This document shows positions 16,543 through 22,206 of a stretch of 22,206 nt of DNA, piece by piece. Each line of letters starts with the position of its first letter. The first letter of the stretch is position 1. The position numbers and the translations under genes are program-made. The notes under the pieces are model-generated. The model did not search any database. It saw only the letters and a list, made by a program, of their open reading frames with translations, and was not told the DNA's origin. Source of the DNA: CAYVSF01 sp046482855 (lineage in GTDB: Bacteria > Bacteroidota > Bacteroidia > Bacteroidales > UBA12077). The stretch lies in assembly GCA_046482855.1 (NCBI GenBank), contig JAWOEH010000082.1:1-22206 (forward strand), written 5' to 3'.

Positions 16543-17733
16543 ATGCGCACACAAATCAAACAATTGGCCAGCAGCTATTACAATGAAGTAGTCAACATCC
16601 GACGACACATTCATCAACACCCGGAACTATCCTTTCACGAGCATAATACCTCGGCTTATATTGTAGAAAAACTCGAGGAGTGGCAAATCCCTTATAAAAA
16701 GGGAGTAGCCGACACCGGGGTTTTAGCTTTTATTGAGAGTGGGAAACCCGGTCTCAAACGCATTGGCTTACGTGCCGACATGGACGCCCTCCCGGTTCAG
16801 GAAGAAAATCAGGTTTCGTACAAATCGAAATACCCAAAAGTAATGCATGCCTGTGGGCACGACATGCACACGGCTAACCTTTTAGGTGTTGCCAAAATTC
16901 TTAATACGCTTCGGGAAGATCTGCCAGCCAATTATATCTTGGTTTTTCAGCCCGGTGAAGAATTACTACCCGGAGGTGCCGCCAAAGTTTTAGAAGATCC
17001 GACCTTTCAAAAGCATAAACCCGATATTATGATTGGGTTGCATGTGTATCCCGACTTGCCCATTGGGAAGATTGGCTATAAATCTGGCGAATACATGGCC
17101 TCCACCGATGAAATATACATCCGCCTTTCAGGACGCGGAGGGCATGCCGCTATGCCGCATAAACTTGACGACTCCGTTCTTGCCACGTCACAACTGATTG
17201 TTGCCCTGCAACAAATCACCGCCCGATTTATTCCAACCCAGGTGCCCTCGGTTCTCTCGTTTGGGAAGATTGACGCTAGGGGAGCCACTAACGTGATTCC
17301 TTCCAAGGTCGATATCGCGGGAACCTTCCGAACCATGAATGAAGAATGGCGCATGAAGGCGCACGAAAAAATCGAACAAATAGCCTTACATACAGCCAAA
17401 CAATTCAATTGCAAAGCAGAAGTGGATATCGTAAAAGGCTATCCCACACTCTATAACGCGCCCGAATTAGTACAGCCCGCCATAGTGGCAACCGAGAAGC
17501 TTTTGGGACACGATGCCGTTGAGCCCCTAGACATCCGAATGACCGCTGAAGATTTTGCCTATTATGCCCGGGAGATGCCGGCTCTCTTTTTCCGTGTGGG
17601 AACCAATAACCTAAAAAATGAATTTGGTGCAGCCTTACACTCCCCCTCTTTTAACATCGAAGAAAAAGCCTTAGAACTGAGCATGCAGACCATGAGCTAT
17701 TTGGCTATTGAATTGGCAAAACAAATCAGGTAA
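16543..17733 (+). CDS. M20-family metal-dependent amidohydrolase (N-acyl-amino-acid/hippurate hydrolase type)
   Basis: This is a cytoplasmic zinc amidohydrolase of the M20D group, splitting N-acyl amino acids or similar amides. The motifs are in order: RHIHQHPELSFHE near the N terminus, RADMDALPVQEEN (about 78-90), HACGHDMHTAN with metal ligands Cys104 and His106, FQPGEELLPGGA with the catalytic and metal Glu pair at 139-140, and GLHVYPDLPIGKI with His167. The lid/dimerisation domain has SGRGGHAAMPH. A final ALHSPSFN supplies the last ligand His. The length of 396 aa is standard and there is no signal peptide. It follows the TauE/SafE gene by 18 bp. Substrate is not predictable: IAA-amino acid, N-acetyl-diaminopimelate and hippurate hydrolases share this pattern. 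Confidence 0.92.
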   Translation: MRTQIKQLASSYYNEVVNIRRHIHQHPELSFHEHNTSAYIVEKLEEWQIPYKKGVADTGVLAFIESGKPGLKRIGLRADMDALPVQEENQVSYKSKYPKVMHACGHDMHTANLLGVAKILNTLREDLPANYILVFQPGEELLPGGAAKVLEDPTFQKHKPDIMIGLHVYPDLPIGKIGYKSGEYMASTDEIYIRLSGRGGHAAMPHKLDDSVLATSQLIVALQQITARFIPTQVPSVLSFGKIDARGATNVIPSKVDIAGTFRTMNEEWRMKAHEKIEQIALHTAKQFNCKAEVDIVKGYPTLYNAPELVQPAIVATEKLLGHDAVEPLDIRMTAEDFAYYAREMPALFFRVGTNNLKNEFGAALHSPSFNIEEKALELSMQTMSYLAIELAKQIR

Positions 17734-17846
17734 TCAACTACCTGTTTTGTTGAACATCCCGAGGACTAAAGAGAAACAAGCTATTTAGACTAGTTCCAAA
17801 TTAAAGAAATACTCCGGTTTTTGTTTCTCTATTCAAATATTGCCCC

Positions 17847-17854
17847 TACTTTTG
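17847..17854 (+). promoter_or_regulatory. Bacteroidota -7 box for the ferredoxin gene
   Basis: TACTTTTG matches TAnnTTTG exactly. TTTC sits at the canonical 19-bp upstream spacing, with a TTTTTG just before it. The ATG follows 41 bases downstream. Confidence 0.65.
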
Positions 17855-17895
17855 TATTGATAATAATTGATTTTTAAACTTAAAAAATAGTTATC

Positions 17896-18063
17896 ATGGC
17901 TTACGTAATTACTGATGACTGCACAGCTTGTGGTACTTGTATAGACGAATGCCCGGTAGAAGCAATTTCTGAGGGCGATATCTACAAAATCGATCCAGAA
18001 CTATGTACTGACTGCGGCGCATGTGCTGATGTTTGTCCGGTTGAAGCAATTCATCCTGAATAA
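17896..18063 (+). CDS. 2[4Fe-4S] bacterial-type ferredoxin
   Basis: This is a small electron carrier of 55 aa. The frame opens ATG GCT TAC (MAYVITDDCTACGTC). It has two CxxCxxCxxxCP motifs: CTACGTCIDECP (Cys9, 12, 15, 19) and CTDCGACADVCP (Cys37, 40, 43, 47). Each set binds one [4Fe-4S] cluster, with the fourth Cys of each set completing the opposite cluster. The pseudo-twofold repeat is visible in the matching CPVEAI after each motif. It ends AIHPE. The length and acidic composition are typical of clostridial-type ferredoxins, which serve pyruvate:ferredoxin oxidoreductase, Rnf or hydrogenase systems; partner genes are not in the window. It is monocistronic, with a good promoter upstream and a terminator directly downstream. 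This implies high expression and an anaerobic or facultative metabolism. Confidence 0.97.
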   Translation: MAYVITDDCTACGTCIDECPVEAISEGDIYKIDPELCTDCGACADVCPVEAIHPE

Positions 18064-18085
18064 GCAAGCAGTTAAAAAAATACCT

Positions 18086-18117
18086 AAAGGGGCTCTTTTA
18101 CAGAGTCCCTTTTTTTA
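18086..18117 (+). terminator. Terminator of the ferredoxin gene
   Basis: AAAGGGGCTCT and AGAGTCCCTTT pair with one wobble around TTTAC and run into a stretch of T. It starts 23 bases after the stop codon. Confidence 0.9.
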
Positions 18118-18331
18118 TAGCCATCCCAAAGGTTTTACTTGCAAGCAATACATCGCCACAACACCACCGGACCATCCGCCTCAAAAGCGTTATAGCCGTC
18201 CCGCAAAACAGAAAATATTCCTTTAACGCTTGCTAATTAAATTGATATCATTAAAAAGCGGCTCTATAATTTCAATTCATTCTTTTTTTTTCGTTAATTA
18301 CAAAAGAATAATTGCGAAAAACTTATTGCTT

Positions 18332-19069
18332 ATGTCATTAACGAGGGAACTCCGTAATGCCGGAAATATACTTTTCCGCCATCGAAGCTATCTGCCGATA
18401 GTTTTGTATCCACTAGCTACACTAGTTCTATTTATCGAACGGGATGCGCTGATTCAATTAAGCGACATACCTTGGTCGCTAATTTGTTTAGCCATCTCCT
18501 TTCTGGGACTGTTCATCCGCATTTTGGTAATTGGGTACGTACCCAAGGGAACATCAGGAAGAAACACTCATGGACAGGTAGCAGAAACATTAAACACCCG
18601 GGGAATCTATTCCATAGTCCGCCATCCATTATACCTGGGGAATTTCTTTATGTGGCTGGGTATCATCCTGTATGTTGGAAGTATCTGGTTCACGCTTGTG
18701 TGTATCTTGTTATTTTGGATCTACTACGAACGCATAATGTTTGCTGAAGAAGCTTTTCTGAAAGACAAATTTGGCAATGCCTATGCCGATTGGTCGAAAA
18801 ATACACCGGCCATTCTTCCACGTTTTCGAGCCTGGAAATCGGCCCACACCCATTTCTCAGCAAAAAATGTACTAAAACGCGAGTATAATGGATTATTTGC
18901 TGTAGTAATATCATTTGTGTATGTAAACGCCCTGAAAAATTACGTGCTTGAGCATCAAATTACCATTGATAAGCTCTGGCTATTCATTCTAGGAGCTGCT
19001 TTTATCCTATTTATCACCTTGCGAAGTCTGAAGAAATATACTCGATTACTGCATGTTGAAGGCCGCTAA
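18332..19069 (+). CDS. ICMT-like membrane methyltransferase (possibly lipid phosphate methyltransferase)
   Basis: This is a 245-aa integral membrane protein of the isoprenylcysteine carboxyl-methyltransferase/PEMT superfamily. I choose the ATG at 18332 (MSLTRELRNAGNILFRHRSY); an upstream TTG-started extension to 18230 has no family character. Hydrophobic segments lie at about 20-35, 46-68, 103-132, 185-200 and 215-232. The SAM-binding signature is GIYSIVRHPLYLGN (Arg97-His98-Pro99), with the conserved acidic pair in FAEEAFLKDKFGNAY (Glu139-Glu140). Bacterial members act on diverse lipids or small molecules. The LRNAGNILFRHRSYLP opening reminds me of proteins assigned to lipid A 1-phosphate methylation (LmtA-like), but I cannot confirm that. 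It is probably monocistronic; 268 bases precede it and a strong hairpin follows. Confidence 0.8.
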   Translation: MSLTRELRNAGNILFRHRSYLPIVLYPLATLVLFIERDALIQLSDIPWSLICLAISFLGLFIRILVIGYVPKGTSGRNTHGQVAETLNTRGIYSIVRHPLYLGNFFMWLGIILYVGSIWFTLVCILLFWIYYERIMFAEEAFLKDKFGNAYADWSKNTPAILPRFRAWKSAHTHFSAKNVLKREYNGLFAVVISFVYVNALKNYVLEHQITIDKLWLFILGAAFILFITLRSLKKYTRLLHVEGR

Positions 19070-19092
19070 CAAAGCACAGAATTAGAATAAGC

Positions 19093-19122
19093 ACAAAGGC
19101 GCAAATGAAGTTGCGCCTTTGT
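19093..19122. terminator. Bidirectional terminator between convergent genes
   Basis: ACAAAGGCGCAA and TTGCGCCTTTGT form a perfect 12-bp stem around ATGAAG. It lies between the ends of the methyltransferase gene (+) and the TonB-dependent receptor gene (-). T-runs are short on both sides (TTTGTCTG and TTTGTGC). Confidence 0.8.
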
Positions 19123-19170
19123 CTGTGGATATCCAAACGATACCAGATAAATACTTTCATTCCCGTCTGC

Positions 19171-21573
19171 TTAAAATCCATTCCCTATTTTAAACCCAAA
19201 AAAGAAGGTTTGCGGTCTGTTGGGTCCGTATACATATCCGGGATCCCGGTAAGCTCCATAGTCAAAATTACTTTGATAGCTGTTGAATATATTTTGCATT
19301 CCGGCATGAAGTTCAATAGTCATACCATCGCTTAAATGGAAATCGTAAGCCAGTTTAAAGCCCATATCTAAAAAGCTGTCAGAACGCTCTAGTTTGTCAT
19401 ATTGTACTACGTTGCCAGCTTCAATTGCTTCAACAAGCCCCTCTTCCTCAATATCAGCCACAGGTGTATTAATACCCAGGTGAGGAACATACATGGGCCC
19501 CGTATAGTTAGCTGTTACCGAAGCCGTAAAATGTTTAAGGGGTTGAGAACTTATCATAAAATAACCATAAGCATCGGGTGTACGCATGAAGCTGGTAGAG
19601 GTATTCTCCTCGATTTCGCCCCAGGCCTGAGGCTGCTCATATTTACTATCCTGCAATGTAAAGCCCAGTTGCAAGGAAAAAACAGGACCCGGGGAAGCCT
19701 TTCCTTCCAGGTTTATGCCATTTACTTGGGCATCACCCTGCGCATTCATACGGGTATAAACAAGCTCTCCGGTACTTTCGGAGTGGGTGTATTCGGTAAC
19801 AAAAGGATCTTTCAGACGCGTATAGAATCCTTCCACCAAAAAGTACGTATCCCAATTCTGAATCTGCTTTGTAAAATCCAGCGAAGTGGTAAAACTGTGC
19901 GACGTTTCAGGCGCCAGGTCGGGACTATTTCGGTGTAATATTTTTCGCGACTCGGATACTTCAATGTGAAGATCCTCATCGTAAATCTGTGGTGCCCGAA
20001 ACCCTTTGGCATAACTCAAACGCAACTGGCTACCTTCAAAAATATTAAACAATACATTGGCTCTCGGATTCACAATAGAACCTTTGGCATCGCCATTACC
20101 TGTTGCGTGATCACGAATATCGTAATGATCGTAACGAATTCCTGCCAAAAAGGTCATAAAATCCAGATCCCATTCGTTTTGCAGATACACCCCAATGTTA
20201 TTGGAAACCTGATCTGCAATAAGCGTATTAGGCGCATCGTCGGAGCTGAGTTTCTCATCTTCCAACACCTCGTAGTTATATTCCGTTCCGGCAGTTAATA
20301 TACTGGGTGCGAAAAGAAAGTTATCGAAATTACTGGCCAGCTGAATGCCTGTGGCATTGGTCAGATTATAAGTTACACCGTATGCATTCAGATCTTGCCC
20401 GGCTCCATAATAGCTATCCCTGTCAATTTGTTGCCCTGTGGAGTAGAGGCTATATTTCGTTTTTTCATCTTTGCTATAGGCTTCATAAGTTAGTCCTCCA
20501 CCCAGGATTTTATGTTCTACCATTTCTGCAATATCGGCATAATGAGGCTTTTTATCGAACGCATTTCCTCCACGGCGGTATTCGTTAAGATTATTCAATT
20601 CCAAAGTTATCTTACTTCGATGCGTTGGTCGATGATAGGCACGAAGACCAAAGGAACCATTCTCGATATTGGTAAGTTCCGAAAAGCCATCGCCATTAGC
20701 ATCGTAGGGTTCTTTATCGCGCTTCATGGCAAAAATAAAGACACCACTTTTATGATCCTCCGTAACCAACGAAGTATTAAAACTTAAGGCAATATCCGGG
20801 TCGCCACCTTCCAGCAAACCATAATTCCCATTAATCTGATAGGTATTATTAATGGGCTCTTTAGTAATAATATTCACCGTTCCGGCAATAGCGTTCCCGC
20901 CAAATAAGGCAGAACCGCCTCCTCGAATAACTTCTACCCGTTCAATCATGTTGGCAGGAATTTGCTCCAACCCATATACCCCGGCAAGGCCACTAAAAAT
21001 AGGACGGCTGTTAACCAAAATTTGTGAATACGGACCATCAAGTCCATTCATCCTTAACTGATTAAAGCCACAATTTTGGCAATTATTTTCCACACGTAAC
21101 CCGGGGGTAAAATTCAACCCTTCGCTAAGAGACACCGATTGTGTGCTTTCAAAAATTCGCGGAGTTACAGTATTTATCACAACAGCCGTCTCGCTCCTGT
21201 TAATCTCGTTGCGGTTAGCCGATACCACAACTTGCTCAAGTGTGAGCATATCCTCCTCAATAACAAAATTCAGCTCTTTGGTATTATTGGCCTGCGCTAC
21301 AAATGTTTTTTCCACAGGCTTATAGCCAATTCCCTGTACACGAACAACCACTTCGCCTTCGGGCAGGTTATTCAATTGAAAATGACCGCTTTCATTGGTG
21401 GCTGTACCAATGGTCGTTCCCTTAACAATAACGGTAACAAAAGGAATATGAGCCCCGTTATGTTTATTAATAACATGACCAACGATATTGGCATCGGTCT
21501 TATCTTCATCGGCGTGTACTACGCATATACTCCCAAATAAAAGGATTGCTAAGAGAAATATTACTCTTTTCAT
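19171..21573 (-). CDS. TonB-dependent outer-membrane receptor with CxxC in the plug
   Basis: This is an energised outer-membrane transporter of 800 aa. The signal peptide is about 1-21 (MKRVIFLLAILLFGSICVVHA). A carboxypeptidase-regulatory-like domain (about 29-106) has VGHVINKHNGAHIPFVTVIV and TNESGHFQLNNLPEGEVVV. A TonB-box-like region EQVVVSANR lies near 114-121, and the plug spans about 125-240 (EQIPANMIERVEVIRGGGSA, GTVNIITKEP). The barrel ends in Phe (FKIGNGF). The plug carries NCQNCGFNQLRMNGLDGPYS, with Cys165 and Cys168 and Met175. No SusD partner is adjacent, which argues against glycan uptake. Upstream on the same strand, 105 bp away, is a His-rich membrane protein. I infer a metal or metal-complex substrate. 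A cobalamin/siderophore receptor is the alternative. Confidence 0.93.
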   Translation of the reverse strand: MKRVIFLLAILLFGSICVVHADEDKTDANIVGHVINKHNGAHIPFVTVIVKGTTIGTATNESGHFQLNNLPEGEVVVRVQGIGYKPVEKTFVAQANNTKELNFVIEEDMLTLEQVVVSANRNEINRSETAVVINTVTPRIFESTQSVSLSEGLNFTPGLRVENNCQNCGFNQLRMNGLDGPYSQILVNSRPIFSGLAGVYGLEQIPANMIERVEVIRGGGSALFGGNAIAGTVNIITKEPINNTYQINGNYGLLEGGDPDIALSFNTSLVTEDHKSGVFIFAMKRDKEPYDANGDGFSELTNIENGSFGLRAYHRPTHRSKITLELNNLNEYRRGGNAFDKKPHYADIAEMVEHKILGGGLTYEAYSKDEKTKYSLYSTGQQIDRDSYYGAGQDLNAYGVTYNLTNATGIQLASNFDNFLFAPSILTAGTEYNYEVLEDEKLSSDDAPNTLIADQVSNNIGVYLQNEWDLDFMTFLAGIRYDHYDIRDHATGNGDAKGSIVNPRANVLFNIFEGSQLRLSYAKGFRAPQIYDEDLHIEVSESRKILHRNSPDLAPETSHSFTTSLDFTKQIQNWDTYFLVEGFYTRLKDPFVTEYTHSESTGELVYTRMNAQGDAQVNGINLEGKASPGPVFSLQLGFTLQDSKYEQPQAWGEIEENTSTSFMRTPDAYGYFMISSQPLKHFTASVTANYTGPMYVPHLGINTPVADIEEEGLVEAIEAGNVVQYDKLERSDSFLDMGFKLAYDFHLSDGMTIELHAGMQNIFNSYQSNFDYGAYRDPGYVYGPNRPQTFFFGFKIGNGF

Positions 21574-21603
21574 ATCATCTATTTTAACGACAGTTTACAA
21601 ACA

Positions 21604-21625
21604 GGAATTCGAATACCGAAATTCC
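21604..21625. repeat. Inverted repeat in the leader of the receptor gene
   Basis: GGAATTCG and CGAAATTCC pair with one bulged A around AATAC. It lies about 30 bases upstream of the receptor ATG, in the gap after the His-rich protein gene. It could be an operator or mRNA structure; no known motif is matched. Confidence 0.4.
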
Positions 21626-21678
21626 TCATTAACTACAAAACAAGAATATTAGTTGAATAAAAATGGCAAGATCATGAA

Positions 21679-22044
21679 TCAGACAATAACAGGAGGTGCA
21701 CGCAATAGGAATAAGCATTTTTGAGTCTGTTCAACAAACGCCTGGAAGGCGGGCGTCAGATTTCTCTTATGAAAAGAAAAAATAGCCAGGCTCAATAATG
21801 CGAGCACCATCAGCGGCACAAACATCGAGGACAATTGCGCCAAAAGGAAATACTGAAATTTTGTGTGCTTGTGCTCCTGAAAAGGAGTACCCTCCATATC
21901 ATTGGATTCGGTATATGGATGCGCATGCGAAATAACCACGCCATCGTCCAATTTGTGGTAGTGGATATTCACCGACTGGTTAACCAAGATGAAAACCAGG
22001 AGGGGAACAATGGAAAGCGTAACTATTTTAGCGAACTGTTTCAC
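21679..22044 (-). CDS. Small inner-membrane protein with three His-x-His pairs
   Basis: This is a 121-aa protein with no family I can name. I choose the GTG at 22044 (KQFAKIVTLSIVPLLVFIL); a GTG at 22053 adds only three residues. TM1 is about 7-24 and TM2 about 72-91, with the positive ends (KQFAK and FHKRN) predicted inside. The loop between them, predicted periplasmic, holds H28-Y-H30, H40-A-H42 and H58-K-H60 plus several acidic residues, as in a metal-binding site. The C terminus reads CLFLLRAPPVIV; an RAPP tail also occurs in some small membrane proteins near copper genes (DUF2946-like), a resemblance recalled and not tested. It is 105 bp upstream of the TonB-dependent receptor on the same strand, so it is probably co-transcribed. 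A role in metal sensing or relay is inference. Confidence 0.75.
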   Translation of the reverse strand: MKQFAKIVTLSIVPLLVFILVNQSVNIHYHKLDDGVVISHAHPYTESNDMEGTPFQEHKHTKFQYFLLAQLSSMFVPLMVLALLSLAIFSFHKRNLTPAFQAFVEQTQKCLFLLRAPPVIV

Positions 22045-22096
22045 AATTAACACAACTTATTTGCTTGCAAAAATGGGCTCTTTCGCCGATGTTTCC

Positions 22097-22116
22097 AATA
22101 CCTGATTGTAGGTATT
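22097..22116. promoter_or_regulatory. Perfect 7-bp dyad upstream of the His-rich gene
   Basis: AATACCT and AGGTATT flank GATTGT. It lies 53 bases upstream of the GTG at 22044, where a repressor site could act on the putative metal operon. No T-run follows, so a terminator is unlikely. No TAnnTTTG box is visible nearby. The window ends 90 bases later with AGGAG at 22201-22205, which may be an RBS for an outward-reading gene. Confidence 0.35.
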
Positions 22117-22206
22117 CTCAACACAATACATCTAATCCGTTAACTGTCAAAGCCCTACAACCACAAACCCCAATATTAATTTATACTGATTAAAAACAAC
22201 AGGAGT

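Noticed and set aside
18230..18331. N-terminal extension of the ICMT-like protein from a TTG
   Set aside because: It has no family character; the ATG at 18332 begins the conserved sequence.
1..22206. CRISPR arrays, tRNA or rRNA genes, transposase genes, prophage
   Set aside because: I found no regularly spaced direct repeats, no cloverleaf-like or rRNA-like sequence and no transposase or phage structural motifs on reading the window; dedicated scans were not possible.

Overview
The window looks like a piece of chromosome from a Bacteroidota bacterium, probably class Bacteroidia and perhaps Marinilabiliales-like. The main reasons are a GWxTD-domain lipoprotein, a DUF4369/TlpA-type lipoprotein, DUF1573 repeats, a TonB-dependent receptor with an N-terminal carboxypeptidase-regulatory-like domain, and several upstream sites matching the Bacteroidota -7 box TAnnTTTG instead of a sigma70 -10 box. 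Shine-Dalgarno signals are mostly weak, as is usual in that phylum. The lineage below phylum is inference. No tRNA, rRNA, CRISPR array, intact insertion sequence or prophage was seen.

Left part (1-6156): the 3' end of a histidine kinase converges on a minus-strand cluster read as ABC-F ATPase, GWxTD lipoprotein, rlmB. The ABC-F gene is divergent from an RlmD/TrmA-type 23S rRNA methyltransferase. Three of these genes concern ribosomes or rRNA. The lipoprotein between them is the odd member.

Middle part (6157-12741): about 500 bp without a convincing gene holds a strong hairpin and an IS-end-like motif. It is followed by a Cache-HAMP methyl-accepting chemotaxis protein with a strong terminator. 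Another gene-poor stretch (8551-9010) carries what looks like a frameshifted gene remnant. Then three minus-strand genes follow: a DUF4369-thioredoxin lipoprotein, MeaB (chaperone GTPase of methylmalonyl-CoA mutase; the mutase itself is not here) and a secreted DUF1573 protein.

Right part (12742-22206): a plus-strand run starts with a 1052-residue exported protein that joins a peptidase-like domain lacking HExxH, a TolB-like propeller and an Omp85-like barrel. It continues with a half-size TauE/SafE protein and an M20 amidohydrolase. Next come a 55-residue 2[4Fe-4S] ferredoxin with its own promoter and terminator, and an ICMT-like membrane methyltransferase. On the minus strand at the end, a small inner-membrane protein with three His-x-His pairs precedes a TonB-dependent receptor with a CxxC in its plug. 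I infer that this pair is a metal-uptake module. It and the three-part outer-membrane protein are the best candidates for undescribed biology here.
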